A DNA stretch of 64,000 nucleotides from Pseudomonas sp. SCA2728.1_7 (GTDB lineage: Bacteria > Pseudomonadota > Gammaproteobacteria > Pseudomonadales > Pseudomonadaceae). Every line of letters starts with the position of its first letter. Positions within the stretch are counted from its first letter, which is position 1. Under the pieces are notes generated by a model. The model was not told where the DNA came from. It made no database searches and worked only from the letters and a program-made list of their open reading frames with translations. The translations under genes and the position numbers were made by a program. This document shows, one piece after another, positions 15,087 to 23,650 of this stretch. The stretch lies in contig NZ_CP073104.1 of the NCBI RefSeq assembly GCF_018138145.1, forward strand, positions 5,027,001-5,091,000, written 5' to 3'.

Positions 15087-15632
15087 ATGACCTTTAGAGC
15101 CCTGATTACCCTCGCCGAGGGCATCGATGATCTGCAAAGTGTGACCCTGATCGACGTGCTGCGCCGCGCCGGCATCGAAGTGGTCGCCGCCAGTATTGAA
15201 GGACGACGCATGCTGACTTGCGCGCGTGGCACGCGCCTGACCGCCGACGGCATGCTGGTCGATGTGCTGGCGCAAACCTTCGACCTGATCGTCCTGCCCG
15301 GCGGCGCCGTTGGCTCTCAACACCTGGCGGCGCATCAACCGCTGCAACAACTGCTCAAGGATCAGGCCAGTGCCGGCCGCCTGTTCGCCGCCATCGGCGA
15401 ATCCCCGGCCGTCGCCCTGCAACGCTTCGGTGTGCTGCGCCAGCGGCGCATGACCTGCCTGCCCAGCGCCAGTCATCAACTCTCGGGCTGTACGTTTGTT
15501 GATCAACCGGTGCTGGTCGATGGCAACTGCGTCACCGCGCAAGGCTCCAGCGCTGCGCTGGAGTTTGCCTTGACGCTGGTCGAGCAAATCGGCGGCAAGG
15601 CCTTGCGGGTGAAAGTGGCGGGGGAGTTGTAG
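15087..15632 (+). CDS. DJ-1/PfpI-family protein lacking the nucleophilic cysteine
   Basis: The 181-aa protein has the full DJ-1/YajL flavodoxin-like fold: an N-terminal AEGIDDLQ segment, the LIVLPGG turn (69-73) and the nucleophile-elbow segment FAAIGESPA (100-108). The reactive Cys of DJ-1 (Cys106; AAIC in YajL) is replaced by Gly104, so glyoxalase or deglycase chemistry of that type should be lost. The ATG at 15087 matches family starts; upstream in-frame sequence is unlike the family. It lies 66 bp after the secreted-protein gene on the same strand. It could act as a binding or regulatory protein. Confidence 0.85.
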   Translation: MTFRALITLAEGIDDLQSVTLIDVLRRAGIEVVAASIEGRRMLTCARGTRLTADGMLVDVLAQTFDLIVLPGGAVGSQHLAAHQPLQQLLKDQASAGRLFAAIGESPAVALQRFGVLRQRRMTCLPSASHQLSGCTFVDQPVLVDGNCVTAQGSSAALEFALTLVEQIGGKALRVKVAGEL

Positions 15633-15644
15633 GTCTGGATCGCT

Positions 15645-16883
15645 TCAGACCTTCACCTCTTCCACCGGCACATGCATCCGGTCCCGGTTAGCCAGCGTCG
15701 GAAACAACTTGATCCACGTCCCCGTGACCACCAGCGTGCCGATCCCGCCCATCACCACCGCTGGCACGGTTCCGAACCAGTGGGCTGTGACGCCGGATTC
15801 GAATTCACCCAACTGGTTTGAAGCACCGATAAACAGCCCGTTCACCGCGCTGACCCGGCCGCGCATTTCGTCCGGGGTTTCCAACTGCACGAACGACGCG
15901 CGGATGACCATGCTGATCATGTCCGCCGCGCCAAGTACTACCAGCACTGCCAGGGAGAACCAGAATGAGGTCGACAGGCCGAACGCGATGGTGGCGACGC
16001 CGAAAATGCCGACTGCGGTGAACATCACCCGACCGACATTGCGCTCCACGGCAAATCGCGCAAGGAACAGCGACATCCCCAGTGCGCCGACCGCCGGTGC
16101 CGAACGCAGCAACCCGAGGCCCCACGGTCCGGTCAGCAGGATGTCCTTGGCGAATACCGGCAGCAGCGCCGTGGCCCCGCCGAGCAGTACCGCAAACAGA
16201 TCCAGCGAAATCGCCCCGAGAATGTCCGGGCGACTGCGAATGAAGCGAATCCCCGCCAGCAACGAATCCAGCGTGGCTTTGCCTTTGTTCAACGGCGTCT
16301 GCCGCGCGGGCAGGTTGAGCATCAAGGTGCAGGCAATGACGTAGAGCAGCACGGTCGGGCCATAGACCCAGACGCTGCCAAATGCGTAAAGCAAACCACC
16401 CAGCGCCGGGGCGACGATCGTTGCCGACTGTTGCGCCGACTGCGCCGCCGCTACGGCCCGAGGGAATAGCGCGCTGGGCACAATACTTGGCAGCAACGCC
16501 TGTGTGGTCGGCATCTCGAACGAGCGCGCCGCGCCGAGCAGGAAGGCGAGGATGAAGATCATCTCGCGGGTCACGTGATCGGTGGCGCTACCGATGGCCA
16601 GTGCCAGCGCGATCAACGCCTGTAACGACTGGCAGATCGCCGCGACTTTGCGCCGGTCATAACGGTCGGCGACATGCCCGGTGTGCAGCATGAACAGCAC
16701 GCGCGGAGCGAATTCGACCAGCCCGACCAGACCCAGATCGAGGACGTTGCCGGTCAATTGGTAGAGGTTCCAGCCAATCGCCACGGTGAGCATCTGGAAA
16801 CCGCTGGCGGTAAAGATCCGCGCGAACCAGAAAGCGAGAAACGGGCGGTGATGACGTAACAGCAGGGGCTCTTGGCTGGGCAT
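15645..16883 (-). CDS. MFS transporter, EntS/MFS_3 type
   Basis: The 412-aa protein has twelve predicted membrane helices. The motif GHVADRYDRRKV in the first inter-helix loop is the MFS A motif, and the late DEMRGRVSAVNGLFIGASNQLGEFESG segment is characteristic of MFS_3/enterobactin-exporter-like proteins. It is probably a drug or siderophore exporter; the substrate is unknown. The ATG at 16883 fits the family start although the ribosome site is poor; upstream codons continue in frame without resemblance to the family. It converges with the DJ-1-like gene, only 12 bp away. Confidence 0.85.
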   Translation of the reverse strand: MPSQEPLLLRHHRPFLAFWFARIFTASGFQMLTVAIGWNLYQLTGNVLDLGLVGLVEFAPRVLFMLHTGHVADRYDRRKVAAICQSLQALIALALAIGSATDHVTREMIFILAFLLGAARSFEMPTTQALLPSIVPSALFPRAVAAAQSAQQSATIVAPALGGLLYAFGSVWVYGPTVLLYVIACTLMLNLPARQTPLNKGKATLDSLLAGIRFIRSRPDILGAISLDLFAVLLGGATALLPVFAKDILLTGPWGLGLLRSAPAVGALGMSLFLARFAVERNVGRVMFTAVGIFGVATIAFGLSTSFWFSLAVLVVLGAADMISMVIRASFVQLETPDEMRGRVSAVNGLFIGASNQLGEFESGVTAHWFGTVPAVVMGGIGTLVVTGTWIKLFPTLANRDRMHVPVEEVKV

Positions 16884-17342
16884 CTGAAGGCAGGTCTGGC
16901 TCGAGGGGAATGCCGAGGTTATCACCAGTTTGTAACAGGAAGTTGCTATGGCAAAAAATTTAGTTAGGAGGACATCGAATTTTTTGCGGTGCAGATTGAT
17001 TCCGCTGTTCGGGAATTTGTGTCGTCCTCGGAATCTGTACTGTTTTCCCCGCTTACGACACGCCGGGGATTTGTTGCAGAGCATTGCCCCGCCGATGAGG
17101 CAACTTGTCACGCGGCAAACGACCACGCAGTTCATCGGTAAAAATGGGACTACTCTTTCAACGTTGCTTGATCCAGATCAAGACCCAAAAGGAATTGATC
17201 CGGTGGCCAGTTGGCCAGACTCCCTGCGTTGCGATGGTTGTTTAAAAAGAACGAATCGGAATTCGCCGCACTCCATATCCGTGGGGGCAGTGGGTGCAGG
17301 CCTCCGGGTCCGCAGCCGGTATTACCTGACAGAGGAAGCCAT
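16884..17342. other. Long control region of cioAB
   Basis: These 459 bp separate the MFS gene from cioA. They hold a perfect ANR/FNR box at 17168-17181 and probably the cioA promoter just around it. The 16940-17160 part has no convincing gene, although an open frame crosses it, and no recognisable repeat. Confidence 0.6.
17168..17181. promoter_or_regulatory. ANR/FNR box (TTGATCCAGATCAA)
   Basis: A perfect TTGAT-N4-ATCAA dyad, the consensus for ANR (the Pseudomonas FNR homologue), is centred ~168 bp upstream of the cioA start. In P. aeruginosa ANR represses cioAB at low oxygen, so the same control is expected here. Confidence 0.85.
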
Positions 17343-18788
17343 ATGTTCGGTTTAGAGGCACTAGATCTCGCCCGAATTCAGTTCGCGTTCACCATCTCGT
17401 TCCACATCCTGTTCCCGGCCATCACCATTGGCCTGGCGAGTTACCTCGCGGTACTCGAAGGCCTGTGGCTGAAAACCCGTAACGACACCTACCGTGACCT
17501 CTACCATTTCTGGTCGAAGATCTTCGCCGTCAACTTCGGCATGGGTGTGGTCTCGGGGCTGGTCATGGCCTATCAGTTCGGCACCAACTGGAGCCGCTTC
17601 TCGGACTTCGCCGGCGCCGTCACCGGACCATTGCTGACCTATGAAGTGCTCACGGCATTCTTCCTCGAGGCCGGTTTCCTTGGGGTGATGTTGTTCGGCT
17701 GGAACAAGGTCGGGCGCGGGCTGCACTTCTTTTCCACCGTCATGGTGGCGATCGGCACGCTGATTTCGACCTTCTGGATTCTCGCGTCCAACAGCTGGAT
17801 GCAGACCCCGCAGGGCTTCGAAATCATCAACGGTCAGGTGATTCCCACCGACTGGCTGGCGATCATCTTCAACCCATCGTTCCCCTATCGCCTGATGCAC
17901 ATGGCGACGGCTGCGTTCGTCGCTACGGCATTCTTCGTCGGCTCCTCGGCGGCCTGGCACTTGCTGCGTGGCAAGGACAATCCGGCGATCCGCACGATGC
18001 TGTCGATGGCGATGTGGATGGCGCTGATTGTCGCGCCGATCCAGGCGGTCATCGGCGACTTCCATGGTCTGAATACGCTCAAGCATCAGCCGGCAAAAAT
18101 CGCCGCGATCGAAGGTCACTGGGAAAACCACGGTGACGAAGCGACGCCGCTGATTCTGTTCGGCTGGCCGGACATGAAGGAAGAGAAAACCAAGTTCGCC
18201 GTGGAGATTCCGTATCTCGGCAGCCTTATCCTCACGCACTCGCTGGACAAACAGGTGCCAGCGCTCAAGGAGTTTCCGCCGGAAGACCGGCCGAATTCGA
18301 CCATCGTGTTCTGGTCGTTCCGGGTCATGGTCGGCCTCGGTTTCCTGATGATCTTCACCGGTCTGTGGAGCCTGTGGTTGCGCAAACGCGACACGCTCTA
18401 CACCTCACGGCCATTCCTTTATCTGGCGTTGTGGATGGGGCCGTCCGGCCTGATCGCGATCCTCGCTGGCTGGTTCACCACTGAAATCGGCCGTCAGCCG
18501 TGGGTGGTCTACGGGCTGATGCGCACGGCGGATGCGTCCTCCAACCACAGCTTCATGCAGATGAGCATCACCCTGATCATGTTTGTGGTGGTGTACTTCG
18601 CCCTGTTCGGCGCAGGTCTCGGTTACATGATGCGTCTGGTGCGCAAAGGGCCGAAGATCAGCGAGGGTGCCGAAACGCCGCAAGGTGGTCCAGGCAAACC
18701 GCGCACACCGGCGCGTCCGTTGTCCGCCGCCGACGATTCGGCCGATGCCGATCACGACGACACCCCCAGCCTGACCAAGGAGATTTGA
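17343..18788 (+). CDS. cioA: Cyanide-insensitive terminal oxidase subunit I
   Basis: The 481-aa subunit I of a bd-type quinol oxidase reduces oxygen with quinol electrons at the cytoplasmic membrane. H21 in ISFHILFPAITIG corresponds to the N-terminal heme ligand of CydA. The GRQPWVVYGLMRTADA segment is the conserved quinol-side motif, and the region before it is short, as in the CIO (short Q-loop) subfamily. The C-terminus is a hydrophilic Pro/Asp-rich tail. GAGGAAG precedes the ATG at 17343. It is first in the operon cioA-cioB-DUF2474, downstream of an ANR box. CIO lets the cell respire in the presence of cyanide. Confidence 0.95.
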   Translation: MFGLEALDLARIQFAFTISFHILFPAITIGLASYLAVLEGLWLKTRNDTYRDLYHFWSKIFAVNFGMGVVSGLVMAYQFGTNWSRFSDFAGAVTGPLLTYEVLTAFFLEAGFLGVMLFGWNKVGRGLHFFSTVMVAIGTLISTFWILASNSWMQTPQGFEIINGQVIPTDWLAIIFNPSFPYRLMHMATAAFVATAFFVGSSAAWHLLRGKDNPAIRTMLSMAMWMALIVAPIQAVIGDFHGLNTLKHQPAKIAAIEGHWENHGDEATPLILFGWPDMKEEKTKFAVEIPYLGSLILTHSLDKQVPALKEFPPEDRPNSTIVFWSFRVMVGLGFLMIFTGLWSLWLRKRDTLYTSRPFLYLALWMGPSGLIAILAGWFTTEIGRQPWVVYGLMRTADASSNHSFMQMSITLIMFVVVYFALFGAGLGYMMRLVRKGPKISEGAETPQGGPGKPRTPARPLSAADDSADADHDDTPSLTKEI

Positions 18789-18791
18789 GCC

Positions 18792-19799
18792 ATGGGTATT
18801 GATCTTCCGCTGATCTGGGCCGTGATCATCATCTTCGGCATCATGATGTACGTGGTCATGGACGGCTTCGATCTGGGCATCGGGATTCTTTTCCCGTTCA
18901 TCCCTGGCAAAGTCGACCGTGACGTGATGATGAACACTGTGGCCCCGGTCTGGGACGGCAACGAAACCTGGCTGGTACTGGGCGGCGCGGCGTTGTTTGG
19001 CGCGTTCCCGCTGGCCTATTCGGTGGTGTTGTCGGCGCTGTACCTGCCGCTGATCTTTATGTTGATCGGTTTGATCTTCCGTGGTGTGGCGTTCGAGTTC
19101 CGCTTCAAGGCCAAGGACGACAAGCGTCATCTCTGGGACAAGGCCTTCATCGGCGGCTCGGTGGCGGCAACGTTCTTCCAGGGCGTGGCGCTGGGCGCGT
19201 TCATCGATGGCTTGCCGGTGGTCAATCGGCAGTTCGCCGGCGGTTCACTGGACTGGCTGACGCCGTTCACAATGTTCTGCGGCGCCGCGCTGGTGGTGGC
19301 CTATGCCTTGCTCGGCTGTACCTGGCTGATCATGAAAACCGAAGGCAAGCTGCAGGAACAGATGCATGACCTGGCACGGCCATTGGCTTTCGTACTGCTG
19401 GCCGTGATCGGTATTGTCAGTATCTGGACGCCGTTGGCTCATCCGGATATTGCCACCCGCTGGTTCAGCATGCCGAACCTGTTCTGGTTCATGCCGGTGC
19501 CGATTCTGGTGCTGGTGACGATGTACGGCCTGATCCGCGCGGTGGCGCGCAACGCCAACTACATGCCGTTCCTGCTGACCCTGGTGCTGATCTTCCTCGG
19601 CTATAGCGGCCTCGGTATCAGCCTGTGGCCGAACATCGTGCCGCCGTCGATCTCGATCTGGGACGCCGCCGCACCGCCGCAAAGTCAGGGCTTCATGCTG
19701 GTGGGCACGCTGTTCATCATCCCGTTCATCCTGGGTTACACCTTCTGGAGCTACTACGTGTTCCGCGGCAAGGTCACCCACGAAGACGGCTATCACTAA
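18792..19799 (+). CDS. cioB: Cyanide-insensitive terminal oxidase subunit II
   Basis: The 335-aa subunit II has eight to nine membrane helices. The start region, IWAVIIIFGIMMYVVMDGFDLGIGILFPF, is the CydB signature with the conserved DGFDLG, followed by WDGNETWLVLGGAALFGAFP. It pairs with CioA to form the bd-type quinol oxidase. The ATG at 18792 lies 3 bases after the cioA stop and has AAGGAG 9-10 bases upstream inside the cioA end, indicating coupled translation. Confidence 0.96.
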   Translation: MGIDLPLIWAVIIIFGIMMYVVMDGFDLGIGILFPFIPGKVDRDVMMNTVAPVWDGNETWLVLGGAALFGAFPLAYSVVLSALYLPLIFMLIGLIFRGVAFEFRFKAKDDKRHLWDKAFIGGSVAATFFQGVALGAFIDGLPVVNRQFAGGSLDWLTPFTMFCGAALVVAYALLGCTWLIMKTEGKLQEQMHDLARPLAFVLLAVIGIVSIWTPLAHPDIATRWFSMPNLFWFMPVPILVLVTMYGLIRAVARNANYMPFLLTLVLIFLGYSGLGISLWPNIVPPSISIWDAAAPPQSQGFMLVGTLFIIPFILGYTFWSYYVFRGKVTHEDGYH

Positions 19800-19808
19800 G
19801 CAAAACCC

Positions 19809-19835
19809 TGTGGGAGCGAGCCTGCTCGCGATGGC
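19809..19835 (+). repeat. Single REP inside the cio operon
   Basis: One arm, TGTGGGAGCGAGCCTGCTCGC and following bases, occurs without an inverted partner between cioB and the small DUF2474 gene. As a stem-loop in the operon RNA it could lower or stabilise distal expression. Confidence 0.8.
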
Positions 19836-19876
19836 GTCGGCGATGGCGCCATCAATCTTGAAGAGGTTTGAAGAAA

Positions 19877-20044
19877 ATGACTGGAAAACATTCCCTGCAC
19901 GACATTGAACAAGCCGAAAAAAAACCGCTGTGGCAGCGGCTCGGCTGGTTGGCCCTGATCTGGGTCGGCAGTGTCGGCGCGCTGTTCATCGTCGCCAGCC
20001 TGATGCGCATGTTCATGAATGCCGCAGGCCTGACCACGCACTGA
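19877..20044 (+). CDS. DUF2474 small membrane protein of the cio operon
   Basis: The 55-aa protein has a charged N-terminus (MTGKHSLHDIEQAEKKPLW) and one membrane helix, about residues 23-46. Proteins of this kind (DUF2474) regularly follow cioAB and, by analogy with CydX in cytochrome bd, may be a small structural subunit or assembly helper. GAAGAGG lies 8-12 bases before the ATG. It is 77 bp after cioB with a REP in between and is followed by a strong terminator, so it closes the operon. The CydX-like role is inference. Confidence 0.85.
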   Translation: MTGKHSLHDIEQAEKKPLWQRLGWLALIWVGSVGALFIVASLMRMFMNAAGLTTH

Positions 20045-20080
20045 ATCATCCCGTCCCGGCGCCTTCGGGTACGGCTTTGC

Positions 20081-20106
20081 AACCCTCCTTGCGGAGGGTT
20101 TTTTTT
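20081..20106. terminator. Intrinsic terminator of the cio operon
   Basis: AACCCTCC-TTGC-GGAGGGTT followed by eight T residues forms a compact stem-loop. It ends the cio operon and separates it from the convergent rlmG. Confidence 0.9.
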
Positions 20107-20116
20107 GCCTGGCGGT

Positions 20117-21241
20117 TTACTTGCGGGCTTTGAGGATCACGAATTTCGGTGTGGCGGCCACTTGCTCGACGCCACGGAACAGCCGCGCCAGTTTGCTGTG
20201 GTAACCCAGATGGCGGTTGCCGACGATGTACAGCGCGCCACCCACCACCAGTGCTTCGCGCGCCTGCTGGAACATGCGCCAGGCCAGAAAGTCACCGACC
20301 ACTTGCTGCTGATGGAACGGCGGATTGCACAGCACCACGTCCAGTGATTGTGCTTCCTGCCCGGCCAGACCATCGCCGGCACGCACAATCACCTCGCGAT
20401 CGCCCAGCGCTGCGCGCCAGTTCTCGGCAGCCGATTGCACCGCCATGAACGACTCGTCGACCAGCGTGTAATGCGCATCGGGGTTTTGCAGCGCACTCGC
20501 GATGGCCAGAACACCATTGCCACAGCCCAGATCGGCGACTCGGGCATTGCCCAGGTTTTTCGGCAGATGCGGGAGGAAGGCGCGTGTGCCGATGTCCAGG
20601 CCTTCGCGGCAGAACACGTTGGCGTGGTTAAGCAATTCGATCGACGGCTCGTCGAGGCGATACCGCGAAGGGTAGGGCGAGACGACCGGGACTTTTGCTT
20701 CTGGCGTAGCGATCAACAGCCGCGCCTTCTTCACCGCCAGTGAGGCTTGCACCGGGCCGATGTAGCGCTCAAGCAGATCACCGGCAGCGCGTGGCAGGTG
20801 TTTGACCATCGCCGCCGCCACCACTTCAGCGCCGGGCGCGAGCTGCCCTTGCAAGCGGATCAGTTGTTCTTCCAGCAGCGCGAGGGTTTTCGGTACGCGG
20901 ATCAGTACCCGGTCGAACGGTCCGACCAATGGCTCGCTGGCGGGGATCCCGCAAACAGCGTCAAACGCCTGGCCATTGCGCAACAGGTTTTTCTCCAGCC
21001 CCTGAAACCCCAGAAACGAGTCGCCGCTGCTGCTGACCTTGACCTTGCCGAGCAGGCTGGCCGCCAGCGCACCAAAGCTGTCGTTGAGCACCAATACGCG
21101 CGTGTCGGCCGTCGGTTGCTGCGCAGCCAAATGGTTGAGCAGGTATTCGTCGGCGGCATCGAAGGCTTGCAGCGGTTCGTTCTGCTGTTCTGGCTGGCGG
21201 ATCAGATCGAGTTGGGCGAAGGGCGTATCAAGCAAAGGCAT
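20117..21241 (-). CDS. rlmG: 23S rRNA (guanine-1835-N2)-methyltransferase RlmG
   Basis: The 374-aa enzyme has an inactive N-terminal methyltransferase-like domain (about 1-190) and an active C-terminal domain. The active domain has the SAM motif VADLGCGNGVLAIA and the catalytic NPPF motif (VVLCNPPFHQQ) used by RsmC/RlmG exocyclic-amine methylases. The beginning (PLLDTPFAQLDLIRQP...LQAFDAADEYLL) and VPKTLALLEEQL match RlmG rather than RsmC. It methylates G1835 of 23S rRNA. The ATG at 21241 was chosen by family start; the open frame upstream is not family-like. The gene appears to stand alone. Confidence 0.9.
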   Translation of the reverse strand: MPLLDTPFAQLDLIRQPEQQNEPLQAFDAADEYLLNHLAAQQPTADTRVLVLNDSFGALAASLLGKVKVSSSGDSFLGFQGLEKNLLRNGQAFDAVCGIPASEPLVGPFDRVLIRVPKTLALLEEQLIRLQGQLAPGAEVVAAAMVKHLPRAAGDLLERYIGPVQASLAVKKARLLIATPEAKVPVVSPYPSRYRLDEPSIELLNHANVFCREGLDIGTRAFLPHLPKNLGNARVADLGCGNGVLAIASALQNPDAHYTLVDESFMAVQSAAENWRAALGDREVIVRAGDGLAGQEAQSLDVVLCNPPFHQQQVVGDFLAWRMFQQAREALVVGGALYIVGNRHLGYHSKLARLFRGVEQVAATPKFVILKARK

Positions 21242-21418
21242 CGGGCGGGGACTCAGGGTAATCAACAGGGTGTTCCGCAGCCCTGACAGTGTGCGGCGGA
21301 ACCGACCGAGTGTAAGGCAACGCAGAATGTTCGCGTCATCACTCAGGAGGGCCACAAATGGTACGTTTTTTTCTTCGTTATTACCCGCACGTTTTGTAAA
21401 GGAGGCACGACCGATCGA

Positions 21419-22132
21419 CTAGATGATGCCGGCTTTGGTGGCCTTGGTAACAGCGGACATCTTGTTGCAGGCCCCGAGCTTCACGATGAGGTTTTGCACG
21501 TGATAATTCACGGTGCGCTCGCTCAGGTTGAGAATCTTCGAGATTTCATAGGCCGTTTTGCCGGCAGCAGATAATTGCAGAACCTCAAGTTCTCGTGGCG
21601 ACAGGTGTGGCTGGCGTGGTTTGAGAGACTCACGCGGCAGCGTCCGGGCAAATAGTTCACTCAAGTGGCTGGTGGCGTAGAACATATAACCAAAATGTTC
21701 ATACAGCTCCAGAGGACTGATCGGGCAGTGCCTGCGCGCCAGGCTGATGATGCTGCACAAGCCGCTTGGCTCATGATGGAACGCCTGTGACCAGCCATGT
21801 TGCAGACCGTGATGCTGTAATCCTTCCCAGTAAGGGAGGGCATCTGCGAATACCGATTCGCACCAGACAATAGGCGTCATTGAATGATTGCAGTGTGCTA
21901 TCAGTGGGTCAACTTTACTGTAGTTGTTTTTCTCGTATTGTGAATTCCATTCGTCAGGGTAGTTGTTGATTTGCAAGGGTTTAAGCGGTATGTCGCGATG
22001 AAGTGAAACAACCGAAATTGCGCAAAAGTTGAAGCCGAGATTTTCCGCGAATTGCAACAATATCGGATAAGCAGTCTCTACTCCTTTGGCAAAAGTCAGT
22101 CTTTTTAACTGTGACTCCTTCCACGTTTCCAT
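21419..22132 (-). CDS. ppoR: LuxR solo regulator, PpoR-like
   Basis: The 237-aa regulator has an autoinducer-binding domain (1-165) and a GerE-type helix-turn-helix (about 172-235, LSPRELEVLQLSAAGKTAYE...). All six residues normally conserved for acyl-homoserine-lactone binding are present: W62, Y66, D75, P76, W90 and G113. No luxI is nearby, so it is a solo that can respond to its own or foreign AHLs. Position beside fpr, mscL and radA matches ppoR of P. putida. The ATG at 22132 has GGAG 8 bases upstream. Codon use is more A/T-rich than its neighbours. Nested inverted repeats upstream may be its operator. Confidence 0.85.
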   Translation of the reverse strand: METWKESQLKRLTFAKGVETAYPILLQFAENLGFNFCAISVVSLHRDIPLKPLQINNYPDEWNSQYEKNNYSKVDPLIAHCNHSMTPIVWCESVFADALPYWEGLQHHGLQHGWSQAFHHEPSGLCSIISLARRHCPISPLELYEHFGYMFYATSHLSELFARTLPRESLKPRQPHLSPRELEVLQLSAAGKTAYEISKILNLSERTVNYHVQNLIVKLGACNKMSAVTKATKAGII

Positions 22133-22149
22133 CTTGAACACTCCATAGA

Positions 22150-22193
22150 CGTTGCGGGGCACCGAATGGATCCAAAGGATCCGGCACGCAACG
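22150..22193. promoter_or_regulatory. Nested inverted repeats upstream of ppoR
   Basis: GGATCC-AAA-GGATCC (22168-22182) sits inside an outer pair CGTTGCG (22150-22156) and CGCAACG (22187-22193), 18 bp upstream of the ppoR start. The inner dyad is about the size of a lux box but lacks its consensus. It may be a LuxR-type operator or a leader hairpin; unproven. Confidence 0.4.
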
Positions 22194-22412
22194 AAGTGTA
22201 GGATGTTTCTTACAATGGGCTTTAAATTTTTTCGAGATTGCAGATAGCGAAATATCCATAAAGCGTTCTTAGGGTGGACGATGTTTATATTTATATTGTC
22301 ATCTGATAAATACTGCCGGATTGATTAAGTGTTCGAATGCCATTACCAATTATCGGTGTTTAGACCAGTTAATTTGCGCGACACTGACGGCAATCGTTCA
22401 ATGGAGTACCCC

Positions 22413-23189
22413 ATGACCGCCAGCGCAGAGCAATACACCACGCAGACGTTACTCGATGTCCAACCCCTGACCCCGAGCCTGTTTACCTTGCGCACCAGCC
22501 GGGATGCCGGTTTTCGTTTCCGCGCCGGGCAGTTCGCCAGGCTGGGTGTGAGCAAAGCTGACGGCAGCATTGTCTGGCGGGCTTATTCGATGGTGTCGTC
22601 GCCGTTTGACGACTATCTCGAATTCTTTTCCATTGTGGTGCCGGGCGGGGAGTTCACCAGTGAACTGAGTCGGCTGCAGGTCGGCGATACCTTGCTGGTG
22701 GATCGCCAGGCGTTCGGCTACCTGACCCTTGATCGCTTCGTCGACGGGCGAGATTTATGGCTGTTGTCCACGGGCACCGGGGTGGCGCCGTTTCTGTCGA
22801 TTCTGCAGGACTTCGAAGTCTGGGAAAAATTCGAGCGCATCATTCTGGTGTACAGCGTGCGCGAGGCGCGGGAGCTGGCCTATCAGGATTTGATTGCCGG
22901 ACTCAGGCAGCGCGACTATCTCCGCGAACATGCCCACAAATTGCAGTTCATCGCGACGGTGACACGTGAAACACATCCAGGTGCTCTTCACGGGCGTATC
23001 ACCACCTTGATCGAAAATGGTGAGCTGGAGCACGCAGCGGGCGTGGAACTGTCGGCTGAGCACTCGCGTGTCATGCTGTGCGGCAATCCGCAGATGATTG
23101 ATGACACGCGCGCGTTGCTGAAAAAACGCCACATGAGCCTCAGCCTCACCCGCCGGCCTGGCCAGGTGGCGGTGGAAAACTACTGGTAA
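22413..23189 (+). CDS. fpr: Ferredoxin-NADP+ reductase
   Basis: The 258-aa length is standard for bacterial Fpr. The FAD-binding RAYSMVSSP motif (RxYS) and the NADP site, LLSTGTGVAPFLSIL and VMLCGNPQMIDDT, are visible. It ends VAVENYW; the aromatic C-terminus stacks near the flavin. It transfers electrons between NADPH and ferredoxin or flavodoxin and supports redox-stress and iron-release functions. The ATG at 22413 has GGAG 7 bases upstream. It is divergent from ppoR and convergent with mscL. Confidence 0.95.
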   Translation: MTASAEQYTTQTLLDVQPLTPSLFTLRTSRDAGFRFRAGQFARLGVSKADGSIVWRAYSMVSSPFDDYLEFFSIVVPGGEFTSELSRLQVGDTLLVDRQAFGYLTLDRFVDGRDLWLLSTGTGVAPFLSILQDFEVWEKFERIILVYSVREARELAYQDLIAGLRQRDYLREHAHKLQFIATVTRETHPGALHGRITTLIENGELEHAAGVELSAEHSRVMLCGNPQMIDDTRALLKKRHMSLSLTRRPGQVAVENYW

Positions 23190-23196
23190 ACAAAAA

Positions 23197-23223
23197 ACGG
23201 CGCCTCGAAGGCGCCGTTGTTTC
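23197..23223. terminator. Terminator between fpr and mscL
   Basis: AACGGCGCC-TCGAA-GGCGCCGTT with A-rich and T-rich flanks forms a 9-bp stem between the convergent genes. It can act in both directions. Confidence 0.85.
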
Positions 23224-23236
23224 TATCGTGCAAGGT

Positions 23237-23650
23237 TCAGGGCCGGGTGTTCTGGGCCTTGAGCAAGTCGCGGATCTCGCCCAGCAACTCTTCTTCCTTG
23301 GTCGGAACCGGTGGCAGGGTCGGGGCCACGGCTTCTTCGCGCTTGAGGCGGTTGATGGCTTTGACGCCCATGAAGATCGCGAAAGCGACGATCACGAAGT
23401 CCAGAATGGTCTGCAGGAACTTGCCGTAGGCCATTACCACCCCAGGTGCAGCGCCATCGGCGGCCTTGAGCGTGATGGCCAGATCACTGAAGTCCACCCC
23501 ACCGATCAGCAGGCCGATTGGCGGCATGATGACGTCACCGACAAACGACGAAACAATCTTGCCGAACGCGGCCCCGATGATGATACCGACGGCCATGTCG
23601 ACCACATTGCCTTTGACCGCGAAGGCCTTGAACTCACTTAGCACGCCCAT
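23237..23650 (-). CDS. mscL: Large-conductance mechanosensitive channel MscL
   Basis: The 137-aa protein forms a pentameric membrane channel that opens at high tension to release solutes on hypo-osmotic shock. The first helix, [26 protein letters not shown], contains the pore-lining glycine pattern. A periplasmic loop, a second helix ([19 protein letters not shown]) and a charged C-terminal helix ([13 protein letters not shown]) follow in the usual order. AAGGA is 8 bases before the ATG at 23650. Identification is secure. Confidence 0.97.
   Translation of the reverse strand: MGVLSEFKAFAVKGNVVDMAVGIIIGAAFGKIVSSFVGDVIMPPIGLLIGGVDFSDLAITLKAADGAAPGVVMAYGKFLQTILDFVIVAFAIFMGVKAINRLKREEAVAPTLPPVPTKEEELLGEIRDLLKAQNTRP

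Noticed and set aside
17194..17206. A second TTGATC near the ANR box as another FNR half-site
   Set aside because: Only one half matches; the downstream half is CCGGTGG, unlike ATCAA.
16948..17355. A 135-codon plus-strand frame in the cioA upstream region
   Set aside because: It runs into the cioA start in another frame, crosses the ANR box, has no ribosome site and no domain; the region reads better as control DNA.
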